Source of the DNA: Trametes villosa
Taxonomy: Eukaryota; Basidiomycota; Agaricomycetes; Polyporales; Polyporaceae
NCBI GenBank assembly: GCA_002964805.2
Contig: PUDQ02000069.1
Location: 158,602-222,601 of the forward strand
DNA: 64,000 nucleotides
Direction: 5' to 3'
Below are positions 1 through 11,709 of the stretch, piece by piece (position 1 is the first letter of the stretch; every line of letters starts with the position of its first letter). Position numbers and translations under genes: made by a program. Below the pieces are notes generated by a model. The model made no database searches and was not told the DNA's origin. It worked only from the letters and a program-made list of their open reading frames with translations.

Positions 1-334
1 CGAAGGCAAGAAGTGGGGGGTATACCTCGGTGGACTGGTACCTGTCGAGTCAAACTCGCCGGAAGGCGGAGACCATGCAGAGTCGCCGGAGGCAACAGGC
101 TGGGAGGAAACTATCGTGGAGACGCTGCTGACCCTCCATGACATTCAGGAGTCGAACTCATGGCACAGGGTCATGGCCGTTAAGCTCGATAAACTTCCCC
201 AGGATGGTCACGCCGAGGGTAACTTTGTGCATTGGGCTTCGTATAGTACTGCCGACTGCATCGAAATGGTGCGACGCCGTCCCGGCGACGACCGCTTGAT
301 CCTGAAGTTACTCAAGGTTCGTTTCACGCTGTAA
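1..334 (+). CDS. 3' end of an unrecognised gene (5' truncated by window)
   Basis: An open frame enters from the left edge (first full codon at base 3) and stops at 332-334. About 110 residues are visible, including WGVYLGGLVPVES near the start and NFVHWASYSTADCIEMV later. The composition is ordinary for a folded protein, with well spread hydrophobic and charged residues, so I take it as real coding sequence. A possible donor (AAG/GTTCGT) near 317 means that the true end may lie a little downstream. I recognise no family. Base 116 is only an in-frame GTG, so the gene must start outside the window. Confidence 0.45.
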   Translation, partial: EGKKWGVYLGGLVPVESNSPEGGDHAESPEATGWEETIVETLLTLHDIQESNSWHRVMAVKLDKLPQDGHAEGNFVHWASYSTADCIEMVRRRPGDDRLILKLLKVRFTL

Positions 335-1992
335 TACTACGGCCGCAGTTTCGAGTCAATGCGGGACGGACTCACCTCCACGTGCTCCACTATTACGCAG
401 ATAATTCCCGTATATCAAGATACATATGCTGTATAGACATTGGGTACTTGCAGCCAAACATGCACTGTCCGCACTACTCGTGGTTGTGGTGCTGTGGGAG
501 AGTCAGAGAAGGCGCGGTCGGAGTGGCGTGCGGGACGTACGTACGCGGGCGAAGCGAGCAAGCACCTGTACGATGCCGGTGCCCTGTTCTATGAAAGCGT
601 CCACGTCTGCCAACAATAGCGGGGCATCCAAACAGGTCGACATTAGAGGAAAGTGGGGCTTTAGGAGGAAATTGTCCGTAAGCGAGTCCTCCTTCACCAC
701 GATCGGGCAACAATCGCGCTTTTCTTGACTCTCACTCTTGGAGCCTCGTCCTACGAGCATTGAAAAGGCTCCGGGAGCAAGACGCTCTGCGTTCACTTGC
801 AATGACATATCATGCTCGCAGGCGTTCTGCAGCATTTGCACGTGCAACGTTCCGGCAGCGCGCGTACCCCACGGCAGCGCGGCCGTCGATGGGAGAACAG
901 AGCCTGCGCGCCGTAGATGAGCGCGGCTGGATGGTTATTCATAGGTGATACCCCTTCGTGAAAGCTTAGGAGGTGTCGCCATTGTGCAGTCGAGCTCGTA
1001 TGGTAGCTACTGGTTCGGAGTAGAGGTGACGAGCCAGGAGTAAGATGGGACCGGTGGTTGTGGGATGTATAGACCTACGTGAAGAAATCCGCACCAATTC
1101 TTTTATTCTTCTATACCTGTAGTGCTTTCTTCATCTTGTAAGCTGGCATATCTTGTTCTTCTCCTGCCAGTCCGAGGGTGGAATCCAAGGTCCCGACGGC
1201 CCCCCTGTAACCCGGTTGTTCACAGACCTTGGTGAACGCGATAGTATACCAGTATCAGCTCTCAATGTTTCCACGCGCGAGGATAGCCCAAGATTAGAGT
1301 TAGGTGAGCAAGTCATAGATAGTAGTGGCGGCCGGTGGCGAAACGATGGGTCGGTAGTTTTGGGCGCTAACGCTGTTGCCACAACGGCCCCGGACGGGCG
1401 CTCATCCCTGTCGCGCTTTTACTTCGATGCCCCCACGGCTTACCGCGACACTTTCATCTGGCATGGTGCTAATGTTATCGAAAGAACGACAGCACTATAG
1501 AAGTTTGTTCAAGCTGGGAGCCTCCTTGTGGCTACCTATTCAGTAAAGGTGGCGGTCACCCACTACCGCGACCCCAACTCGACATGAGAGACGTACGTTT
1601 TAAGCCCCACTGTTTCGGGATACCGCCCAAATGGCCGGCAAGTATGCGCTCATACTGCCAGAAAACACAACTGCCTTATATCGACAATACTCCTCAGGTG
1701 CGTTTCGTCATCTGTTGATTAATAAGGAAGTTCACTGAATAGCAACCACGGCGTGTTCAGCTCTTTCCATAATACCCTGCGTCTCCGCGCACGCCACCTC
1801 GGGGCAGTGCGTCCTCGCGCGGCGACGTGAATGTAACCCATGCAGAGATATACGGATACCCGGTGCTCTTCCCGGACGAGGCGTCTGCGCCACGGTCAAA
1901 TATCCCGCTGGTATAAAGCACCGCAGAACCCGTAACCTACCGTAACCCAGCATCCTCCTAGTCTCCGTGAACACCCTTGTACGCTCGACGAT
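335..1992. other. No supported gene
   Basis: Several short frames overlap here. The longest (about 1153-1500, plus) begins with a non-ATG codon and shows no known motif. I see no tRNA or repeat. This is probably intergenic, with the promoter of the HET-like gene at 1993 at its right end. Confidence 0.4.
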
Positions 1993-3918
1993 ATGGCCAG
2001 TCCTCAAGACCTGCCGCCAAGCCTCAGAATCCCCAAATCGCTACTACCCGTCGTCGCCACCCCCTTCGAGGTGCTCGAGATCAAAGGGGCTCGCGCCCAA
2101 CGCATGCGCCTTATATCCTGCCAGGACTTCATATTCAACGACTCCTTCCACTTCCAGGTCAAGGTCAAAGAGATCCCAGCTGCGGATTTCTCGCAAGGGG
2201 GCATTCCGAAGTATGCCGTGGTGTCGTACTCGTCGATGGGATGGGGGGACTCTAGCGGATGGGACCCCCACGCGCTGTATCAAGTCTGCCAAATCGCCCT
2301 CCTGAAAAACATCGAGTACCTCTGGTTCGACAGGGTTTGCGTGCTCCAAACAGACGCAGACAAGGCCTGGCACGCGGAGAACATCGGAAGTATCTTCCGC
2401 CACGCCAAACTCTGTATCGTCGTCCCCGGGGACAAGCTTTCGAAATGGTGCGAGTGGCCGGACGTCCTCAAATGGGGCACTGAGCTCGGGCGAGCGCCGC
2501 CACACGTGCTCAACCCCTGGACGCTTCTTGAAGTCCTGTGCGCATTCACAACAGTCGATGAGATGCTCTTTAAGCTCATCGTTCTGCACAAATGGGGGAG
2601 AAACACCGGGCCCGGGAAGTGGGTGCTTGATAGACCCGATGTCCGGTACGTCCACCGTCTATGCCTTGTTTGAGATGAATCCCGATCTCATACCCCCTTC
2701 TGCGCCAGCCTTGGCCTGCGCGAGGGCAGCGTAGTACCGCTGGAACTGCTAGCGAGTACGCGCGCACAGCTTGCGCCGCCCCCTCCGTTGTCGAGCATCG
2801 CCTTCTCCCCCCTGGTGATCCTTCTTCAAGGAGCGATCAGTGGCCTTCGTTTCCAGCCGAAGCACCCTACGTCGAATCGCGCGTATCCAGAACTTGAAGG
2901 CACAAGATTCCCCCAACTCTTCGGCCGCACAGTCGTCGGGTCTCCACTGGAGTCGCCCATCCCTTCACCCTGCGACGACAAGATCCGTCTGCTGCTTGAG
3001 ATCTTGGCGATGCGCGTTCATTCTACTGGTGAACAGCCAACACGTCGATTTAAGGAGGCAATCCTAGCCAGCGCATTCTCTCGTGTCTACCGAGACGAGT
3101 CGGACATCATCCACATCCTCCGCCCTTTTCTGTGGGCCACGACGACAGAGCTCTCCGCCGTCCTTCACATCGCAAGTAACCCGGGTGCATCGCACCTGAC
3201 GCAAAGCCTCTTGAACATATTGCTGCCGGGAGATCAGAGTTCGGCCCCCCCGTTCTGGGCGTGGCTCTTCTCGCGCTCGCGCTCTCCCTCGCACATCCCG
3301 ACATTCATGGCCCCCATGTGCCTCCCGGGCCCGGAGTGGGACGGACACAGAGTCGACGCGGCATTCGAGGAACTCAGCCCTGCCAAAGTCTGGCGAAAGC
3401 TCAGATCCAACGAGTTCCTCGCCGCCTGCACCATACGCCGGGTGATGGTCCAGTCGTCGCACGCCGATGAGCCACCGCTCGTCGAGCTTCGTGCGCGCCC
3501 GGTCCCGGAAGGGTCGAACGCCATTCTCTTGAGGACTCTCGATAGTCTCCCGCCTGACGTCAAGCGTGTCCGATTCTTGCACATAGGTACGTGGAAGCTA
3601 CCGTCGGAGGGCGCAACCCGGGGCCCGGGGCAGTCGCAACCCAAGGCGTTGCTCCTCATGGTCACGAAACGGCTGAGCAAGCCAGGTGCATCGGACGCGT
3701 CGTACGCACATACTGCGTGGTGTACCGTGCCCGCTGACACGCTCGACATCAACCAAGTTCTCGAAGGCGTGCAAGCCAGAACATACCGGCTGGTAGTCGG
3801 ACTAGGGGAAGCCGTACCATCTCCACCGGTGGTTGTTGGGACTAGGAAGGAGCATACAGGCTCGCAAACGCGCCCGCCCACGAATATCTATACCACTGGA
3901 GATATTCCTAGTTTATGA
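1993..3918 (+). CDS. HET-like protein, two exons, 620 aa
   Basis: Exons 1993-2645 and 2709-3918 join across a 63-nt intron (donor GTACGT, acceptor GCGCCAG) in phase 2, giving 620 codons. The ATG at 1993 is the first in frame. The N-terminal part resembles a degenerate heterokaryon-incompatibility (HET) core: YAVVSYSSMGWGD stands where family members usually have YLALSYVWG, and EYLWFDRVCVLQTDADK matches the usual LWVDSLCIIQDSDEDK. The roughly 400-residue C-terminal region is unfamiliar. HET domains in fungi are linked to non-self recognition and regulated cell death. This copy differs from the HET cluster at 25-36 kb: it lacks the N-terminal CxxCW segment and the RAPSWSWAS motif. HET-like is a good match; the exact role is unknown. 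Confidence 0.72.
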
Positions 3919-4996
3919 GTTTTAGATACAACAAGTTCTCCGATCCCAGATTTTCCACGATCGACATTTCAAGCCGCTGCTTTTGCAGTGTATCATCCTG
4001 AAAAGTACTGCTCGCAGTGCCAATTTAAATCCCACAGGACGTCTGGCGGCGAAGAGCAGGTATCCTCTACGGTCCCCGTACACGACGGCAAAAGCCTGAA
4101 GGGGCGTAAAACGCCGGAGCGGATGCAGATGAGCGACGCACGATCGGCCCTGGCACGCGCGCGCCGTCCACGCTCCAGGCCACACTCTGGCTGCTACGGG
4201 GCGCGATACCATAGATACCAGACTATACCAGGATGGACGTATATGCGATGCAGTCGCGATATCCGATCGACAGCATACCGAAAACCGAGTGGCGGACAGA
4301 CGTACCTTCGCCATAACGAGCAGATATCGCGCGCGGGCGATGACGCATCGCCCGGGGGCGCAGAGCGCGAGCGACGAGGCGAGGCGGCGCTGGCCCGGAA
4401 GCAGTATTGGCGGGCGCGCCTCGAGGCTCGCAACCGCCGGGACGATGCGGGGGATGTGGCGGGACGGGACGACTTGAATCCGCGATCGACGATGGGGACG
4501 ACGGCGGCCGCGCAGCAACAGCCTCGAGCGGGCCCAGCGCACGCAGCAGCGCGATCGACTCCTCGCTCGTCCCGCCGGCAGTGCGCTGCAGGGCGTCGTC
4601 GTTCCTGGCTCCGTCGCGATCGTCCGCGCCTGTGCTGGCGTGCACTGTATCAGCGCGGAGACGGGCGGGGACGTCGGGCAGACAGCGCGTCGGGGTCGGC
4701 GATTGGGGGCGATGGGTGGAGCGATGGCAGGAAGGACGGCCTGAAGGAAGGCGAGCGGGGACTCTGGCGGGGAGCGAGGCGCGAGGACGAGGAGAGAGAG
4801 AGAAAGCGAGCGTGGGAGCGGGCCCGGGAGATTGGCGGGCACGAAACAGCACGGACGATCCGATCGGGACGGGAGAGCGGGCAGGCACCGGCCCAGTCCA
4901 GCTCCTCCAAAGATAGCAATCCTTGGCGGAGCCGGCTAGGCACCCGCACGTGGCCATTCATTGAGGGCCCTGCCCGATCCGTCGAGTGCACCTCCG
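3919..4996. other. Intergenic, GC-rich, no gene
   Basis: Both strands have long open frames of low-complexity, Arg/Pro/Ser-rich composition, as expected from GC bias rather than coding. No motif was found. The segment probably holds the 3' UTR of the HET-like gene and the promoter of the phosphatase gene. Confidence 0.45.
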
Positions 4997-5003
4997 TATA
5001 AAT
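4997..5003 (+). promoter_or_regulatory. TATA-like box of the phosphatase gene
   Basis: TATAAAT lies 104 bases upstream of the phosphatase ATG at 5101, followed by a pyrimidine-rich leader. Position and sequence fit a TATA element; this is not proof of use. Confidence 0.4.
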
Positions 5004-5100
5004 CTCTCCAGCCCCCGCCCCGTCCCTCAAAACCGCCTCCGTCTTCCGGCCTGCGCTGCTCTCCACATACCTCACCCGCCCTTTCGATTCCTCCCCAGCC

Positions 5101-5740
5101 ATGATCCGCTTCGACAACCTTCCGCCAGAGGTCATGCAGGCCATGTGCACACCCATGCACCAGATCCTCCCCGCGTCCCCCCAGCACAAGACAGGCGCAC
5201 TCTATCTCGGATCCTTCTCCGCCATCCTCGATCCCACCCTCCTCTCAGCGAACCACATCTCCGCCCTCGTCCAGGTCCTCGACGCGCCATGGCTCCCATC
5301 CGTCGAGGCGCACGCAGCCCAGGGCAACAAGCTCGAGTGCTATCGCCTCGATATCCTCGACAGCTCCTCCGCCGACCTCCGCCCCCATCTCGAATCCACC
5401 GTGCGCTGGATAGACGAGCGTTTGCGGAGGGGCATCAACGTTCTCGTCCACTGCCAACAGGTACGCCCCTCGCTCCTCATCCTTGTTCCGCCTCGCCGTC
5501 TGACTAACGCCCTGTGGCTTGTTCCTCCAGGGCGTGTCGCGCTCGGCCGCCGTTGTGATTGCGTACCTCATCTACACCCACAACATGACGTACGACTCGG
5601 CCTTTGACCTCGTCAAGCGCAAACGGGCGTGCATCAAGCCCAACTCGGGCTTCGTCCGCTGCCTCCAGGACTGGGAGAAGCAGTGGCGCCTCGCCTCCCA
5701 ACGCCCGAACGCGCGTCGCATCCAGACCACCCCCATGTAG
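5101..5740 (+). CDS. Dual-specificity (tyrosine) protein phosphatase, 189 aa
   Basis: Exons 5101-5460 and 5531-5740 join in phase 0 across a 70-nt intron. The catalytic signature HCxxGxxRS is present as HCQQGVSRS, with nucleophile Cys118, and is followed by AAVVIAYLIYTHNMTYDSA, typical of the helix after the P-loop. Asp84 or Asp87 (YRLDILD) is the likely general acid. Length and layout fit a small, single-domain cysteine-based phosphatase that removes phosphate from Tyr and Ser/Thr residues. There are no targeting or membrane segments, so it is probably cytosolic or nuclear. The intron falls exactly inside the P-loop, between Gln120 and Gly121. The C-terminal tail ends QTTPM. Its substrate cannot be told from sequence. 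Confidence 0.93.
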
Positions 5741-8700
5741 CCCGCCCCCACCTCCCCCCTCCCCACCTGCGCGCGCGTATCTTCTGCGGCCCCCGCACAC
5801 CAAGGAGCGAGAAGGCGGTGGATCGCGGTCGAGACGCGTCCGGGGTGGAGCGTCTGCGGATCGCGCTTTCCCGGCCCCACCGCGATCGCTGCAAACATAC
5901 TCCCTGGTCCCTTTTAAGTCCTCCTACCACATCCCCCACCTCCGGTCACCGACGCCCGCCGGCCTTGGCCCTCCACCTTCTCAATTGAGCCCCCATCGGC
6001 GCGTCGCCCGACGCCCGCCTTGCTCCTCCTCCTCCCCTTCCTCCCGTCCGATCATCATTTTCCAGACGCTGGATGCTCACGGACCACGCGCAGGCCCCAA
6101 AAACCAAGCCGAAACCCCCACGTATCGCATACCACCACCACCACCTTGCGCAGCTGCGACGCTCGTTTCTTTGCACGCGCCATCGATTCCGATTGCGCTC
6201 GGTACGCCTCGGATGGACGCTCCCGGACTCGGACACATCGATCACGCCACACTACGTGCACGTCTGTTGTATGTACATACAATCGCAGCATCCCCTCGTC
6301 TCTCCTCTGCACGACCCCGACCCGGCCGATATCCTCAGCCCCGCACGCTCTTGTTCCCCGGCACGTACACCTACTCTACAGTCTGTTCGGGTATTCGTCG
6401 TCCTCGGTCCTCCGGATCCCTCGCGTTCGTCTTCACCCGGGCTCGCCGGCCCCCGCCAGGCGAGACATCTTATGGCACCGCGCCTCGTACGCATTCGCCC
6501 TTGTCTCTCGTCCATCATGCAACTGTACACCCCGCACTCGCGCCCAACAAAACACAATACACCAGCCACCAGACACCAGCACCCCACTACCGTCGCTCTC
6601 CCGCTTTCCGTATGTACCCGCTCGCTTAGTTTTAGTTAGCTCTAGTCCGTAGTACCCCCGGTGCACTTTCCTAGTAGTCGACTTGTTGTTGTATGCCCTG
6701 CCCTGCCCCACGTTACTCGTACGATGTATTACCACCGCGGCCCCCAACGCCAATACCAGCCTTTTCGCATCCTTGTACACGCTGGTGCAATGACATGCCG
6801 GCCATTGTAGACGGTAACGGCACCTGCGGCCAACAGCGCGACTGACCTCATCTGCAGACGCGGTTTCCAGCGCGCGCGCGCGCGCCGTCGTCGCCCCTCG
6901 AACGCTAACCTTAAACGCGTATAGACGCGTCCGCGACCGCACGCGTGCACACCGCACGCGCGTGTGCGTGGGCGTGTCTTCGCGTCGTAGCGTGTAACAC
7001 GCACAGTACAGTAATACGCGCGAAGTTCGAAGCAAGGGTGGGAGCGGCGCGCCCTCGAGGCTCGCGAAGCAGCGTATGTATCGCGCCGGCCTCCCGGGGA
7101 ATTTCCCGCTGGGCCCGCTGGGATGATGAGGCGCGACGTCGGAGTCGACGAGGGATGGACTGGGATGGACGAGTCTGATCACGCTAGCGCGCGCACAAGC
7201 GAGCCGGCAACGTGGGCAGCGCCGGGCCATCGGAAGGCCTCCCACGAGGGCCGCGTCCACGAAGCGACATTTCGACGGTCGTCCGGATCTGGGGTTCGCG
7301 ATGTGCGATTGTCTGAATAACGCCACCCGGGCTTTCGATGTGAACGCAAACGGGGCTGAAGTAGAACGGGGTCGCGATATCTACGGGTATGCGCGAGCGT
7401 TCCGGAAAGCAGTCCTCGCGAGGAGAGTACGCAGGAGATGCTCGCGCGGGGAGCATGCATGTACGCATCGACGGGCGCGCGTCCCGCGAACATTTCGGGC
7501 GGGCGACTGCCAGATCTGCGTGCGCCGACCGACGATCCCGCACACCCCGGGCGCCCGGGACAACCTTCTGCTGAACCCATCACGCGCGATCGGGATTCGA
7601 GGGTGCTCGCTCGCAGAGTGGCATGGCCAACAGCTGGGTACGACGCGTCTGGGAGCCACCGTGACGGTGCGTCGAGCGTCGAGCGTGCGTTTCCGTTCGA
7701 ACGCGGGCGGTCGCCTCGGCGAGGAGGAGAAGGAGAATAGAGAAGGAAGGCTCCGCCGGGCCGCGATTTGTATTTCGGGAGAGAGTTGGGCCAGGGCGGC
7801 GTCGGCGCCTGTACAGAGTGCTCATCCAGCGCTCCCAGATCGGGCGTGCGCATCTCACCTCGGGCAGGGACGACGACGGACGCGTTCTGTCATCGCGAAT
7901 CGCCGTGTGCACGATGCACGTCAGATGGCCCGTTCGATGGTGCGTCGGTAAGTGCAAGTACGCCGGGATCGGAATGTGGGCTCCTGCTGCGGCGTGCTGA
8001 GTGAGCGTGAGCGGGCGAGCAGAGCCAGGGGAACCTGGGGAAGCGGAGGGAGGCCTGATCGCGTATTGTATGGACCTGGTAGGATCTGTTGGAAGTAACG
8101 AAGCAAGGAGGTGTGAACACGAATCACTTCTGACGCAGACAGCCCACGAGACCCTCACAATCGCCGTCTGGTCCAATGTGGCAGAATACCACACATTGCA
8201 CGAGAGCTCAGACGGGCAACCGCATCCCGTGCGGGCGAGCGAGCACACGCCCGCGGTCAATGAAGCAAGCGCACATGCCCGGGATCCAGCAGTGCCAAAT
8301 GCATGACCGCGGTTCGAGAAGAAGCTTGCGAGCGTTGTGTGTCCGCTGGTGCCTGACGCAAAGCTTCTCCGCGTGTCCACAGGCACTCCCTCCCAGCGAC
8401 GTACCTCGCCGTGAGCGCACACGCATGCCCGGGGCGTGGACATGCACGCATCCGGAACAAGGACTCGGCGGGCCATATTCGTCCGCGCTGGGAGAGCTGG
8501 GGGAGACACGCGCGCTGCAGATAGAACGCGAAGCTGGAAGGGCGAGCGTGTCAGTAAGCCGGCGGGAGAAACAGACGTCGGTAGCATCTGAGTTGCACGT
8601 CGTACTTACGTGAGCGCGAACTCTCTGTTTTGCTGTTTTGTTCCTGTCCCGCCGTCATTTGAATGACGGGCCACGGCCACGGCCACACAACGCCTGCCCG

Positions 8701-11700
8701 ATCGGGCGTGCAATGCCGCTATACATACTTACTGTGTACACATATGAGCATATACACCCGGCGACACCATCGATGAGACGGAGCGCCGCGCACGGCGCAC
8801 GCGCCCGATTTGCACGGAGCTGACCGTCTGACGTCTCCGCGCACCCCAGTTGGCAGCGCCCGGTGCCCACAGCTCGGGAAAGCGTCGGGTGCGCGATGCG
8901 CACCGGCGTGCCTGTGCGTGCCAGGGCCAGGGACGCGCACGGCGTCGCGGAGTCCGCGCGACGATGACGGAGGGCACGAGGAGGGGGAGGCGGCCGCCGG
9001 AGCTGACGTGCCCTTGGAATAGGGTTAGGTGCTGCGTCCGGGGATTTCTGCGTGATCGTTCGAGATGGGGAGCGGAAACCGGGCGGATCAGGAGGGAGGG
9101 CGGGGGTTCGTGATGATGGTCCATGGAGGTAATCGAGAGAAGTTCTGGAGGAAGGCAGCTTGAAGGCAGCGGACACGGACCAGTCGATCGCTGAGCGCTG
9201 AGCTGGCGGTGGTGACCGGTCAAGCAGGTACATGCACGACACCGTGGACGAGGTATGCAACATGCCATATACATCGTTCCGTGCGTAGTCTAGACAGCGT
9301 CAGCTATGCTCCCGTAGCGACGATCGAGCAGCGACACAGACGGGTGTCCGTCAAGCCCGCACTAGTGGTACCGTAAAGGCAGCTGAACGGCGGGAGCTCT
9401 GATCGCCGCTGGCCGGGACCGGTGTTTACGGAGAAGAGAGTCGAGATAATCGAGGAGGCGACTTACCCAGCCAAGGCAGAGCAAGGTAGAGTTCGCGCAT
9501 GCCTGCACCGCGTGTCCGGGGAAGATGAGAGGGCGGATGCCAAGTAGAGCTAGGACACCGGTGATGGGCAGGTCGCCCGTTGACGATCGGACGACTGGAC
9601 GCGGGGAGGAAGCAAGGAATACGCAGATCCTGGCCAGGCTAGCGTGACTTTCCCCGCGCGTGGCCAAGCATGTGTGGGGAAGTGCCTCGAAGGCGGAGTC
9701 GGTGTGCTGAGAGCGGAGAGCCTGGGCTATGGAAGAGCAAAGGGAAAGGGCGAAGAGCGAGGTACACGGAGAGCAAGCGCAACTTTGACGTGAACGCGGA
9801 GGTTGGCCTAAGGAAAGACGTAAACGCGCGGGGCAGCGAGACAGGAGGCGGAGGTAGTGGCACCGACGCTAGACGTAACGAGCGTTACGAGCGATGGCAC
9901 TTCCCCACTAGGCAGCAGCGCAATGGACCGTCGGGACGTCCTGACGGACCGCACACGTTTCAGGAGGGCAGAGGCATACCTGACAGATTGGAGATGATCA
10001 TTGGCGAGGCCGAATGCCACATCGAGAGCCTGGAGCGTCCCAAGAGCGTCGTAAGACCGCACAGAAGACAGGCTGAGACGCGACTGCGCACCGTACGTAT
10101 CATGTTGGCAGTGGGCACGACCTGGGCCCGGCGCAGACCCAAAGATTGGCGGGCAAACGCTTCCTAGGCCGGATGCGGCAATGCGAGCGGTCGACAACGA
10201 TGCAGAGTGATCGTCGTGGGCTCTGGGCCCGACACCGCAAGAGTCGCGTAATAGACGAATGCAGACCTTGCGCGACGATGCCGCCCGCTGGTCCCGAAGT
10301 AGAAGTGCATGAGCGGGTGCGGTTCCGAAGCCTGGAGTGTCCGAGTCCCAGCATCCGAGAAGACGGCGCGAGAAGCCCCCGCGTAACGGAGATAGCGTGC
10401 GTGGACTGCCCATTCGTTCGATGCCGGCTCGCACAGGTCATCGTGCAGCGAGGCAAATGGGGATCTCGGTGTCACAGGCACATGTTTAGGTTGCTTGATC
10501 GATGAAGGGAACGAGCGAGTGCATCCAGCAAGCCGTGGGTCATGGGATGTTTGGAGGCGCCGTTAGATTGGAGGGGAGCGCGCGTGGGAGGGCCAATGGG
10601 GGTAGGCGATCTACAGGGCGCGAGCGGTACGATTGGGGAAAACGCGCTGGTATCTTCGGGAGTTCAGATACGGGGCGTGAGTCTGGAAGGAGGTCAGGCC
10701 AATCTGATGTGCGAGCAAGCCGTGAATACCGTGGGTAGCGGAACTGTTGGCCTGAGATAGACGGTGCGGATGAAGAACAAAGGTGCGAAGAGAGCGAAGG
10801 AGAGAAGCTGGAGAGTGATATCCGGACAGTCCTGGATCTGCTCTCGCTGAGCCTGGAAGAGCATGCCGAGTGCGGAACTGACAGGTGAAAGCCAAAGAGC
10901 CGCTTGTACAACAAGACGCGCGACGGTGAATGGTGTCTGGTGATATGGTCCGCGAGTCGAATCCCATGCTAGACACGGCCCGAACGGCAGAAGAGCGAAA
11001 TCGCCATCCTTGTGTCCGACTTTGCACGGCGTAAGGGGAGGGTTGACACGACCCTTGTTGCGAGAGACTGCCCGTGCGTTGCGAGACGAGCGGCATACCG
11101 GCCGCGACGACGAACGACTGGACGGCATCAGAACAAGGTTGGTCGGCCCGAGAGGTGCGTGTAGCAATGCTTAGCGCGAAAGCACAGTCGGCGAAGACGG
11201 CAAGAGCAATTCTACGCGGATGCAATGGAGCCAGCAGGCCTCCGCGAGATCATGTGGTGGGAGCTAGCTCAGAATAAGCAGCTGCGTTGGAACATCTTGA
11301 ACCCATAGAACATCTTGTATGTCGCCGGCTGTCTTCTGAACTGTTGGCCGAACGAAGCGGTCGAATAGATATAATGCCGAGGCAAATGGTATCACATTAG
11401 ACCCGCCCGAGATATTCTGCGCAATTGAGGAGAGGCCACAGGAAGTTCGCGAGAGTGTCCAGCAGAAATAACAAGAAACGAGACAGTGTTAGTATTCAGA
11501 GCAGCGTCGGTTTGTGGCTGGCGAACGAGAGACGACGTGGTGGTGCAGGCGAAGGCCCAACGAATTAATGGCGCCCGATTTGCTCGAGCCACGCGAGGTT
11601 GGCGCCACAACGCAAGCAAGTGCAAACAGGCACCCGGCGTTGTCCGAGCCACTGGGGATTCGAGCAACGGTCATCGCTGAGCAAACACCTCTCCTCGTCG

Positions 11701-11709
11701 TCCGCCACG
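5741..11709. other. About 6 kb without a recognisable gene
   Basis: The first kilobase is strongly CT-rich on the plus strand. The rest is GC-rich with many overlapping open frames on all strands; the longest is a minus frame at 7580-8587. None has a coherent protein motif, sensible amino-acid balance or consistent exon pattern. I also found no clear tRNA. It may hold UTRs, regulatory DNA, a non-coding RNA, or a gene too divergent or too split for me to see. Confidence 0.4.

Noticed and set aside
1153..1500. 115-codon plus-strand frame
   Set aside because: No ATG at the start, no motif and no joining exons. Possibly an eroded gene, but not supportable.
7580..8587. 335-codon minus-strand open frame
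   Set aside because: Composition follows GC bias (Arg, Ser, Ala, Pro, Cys), with no motif, no splice context and overlapping open frames in other phases.
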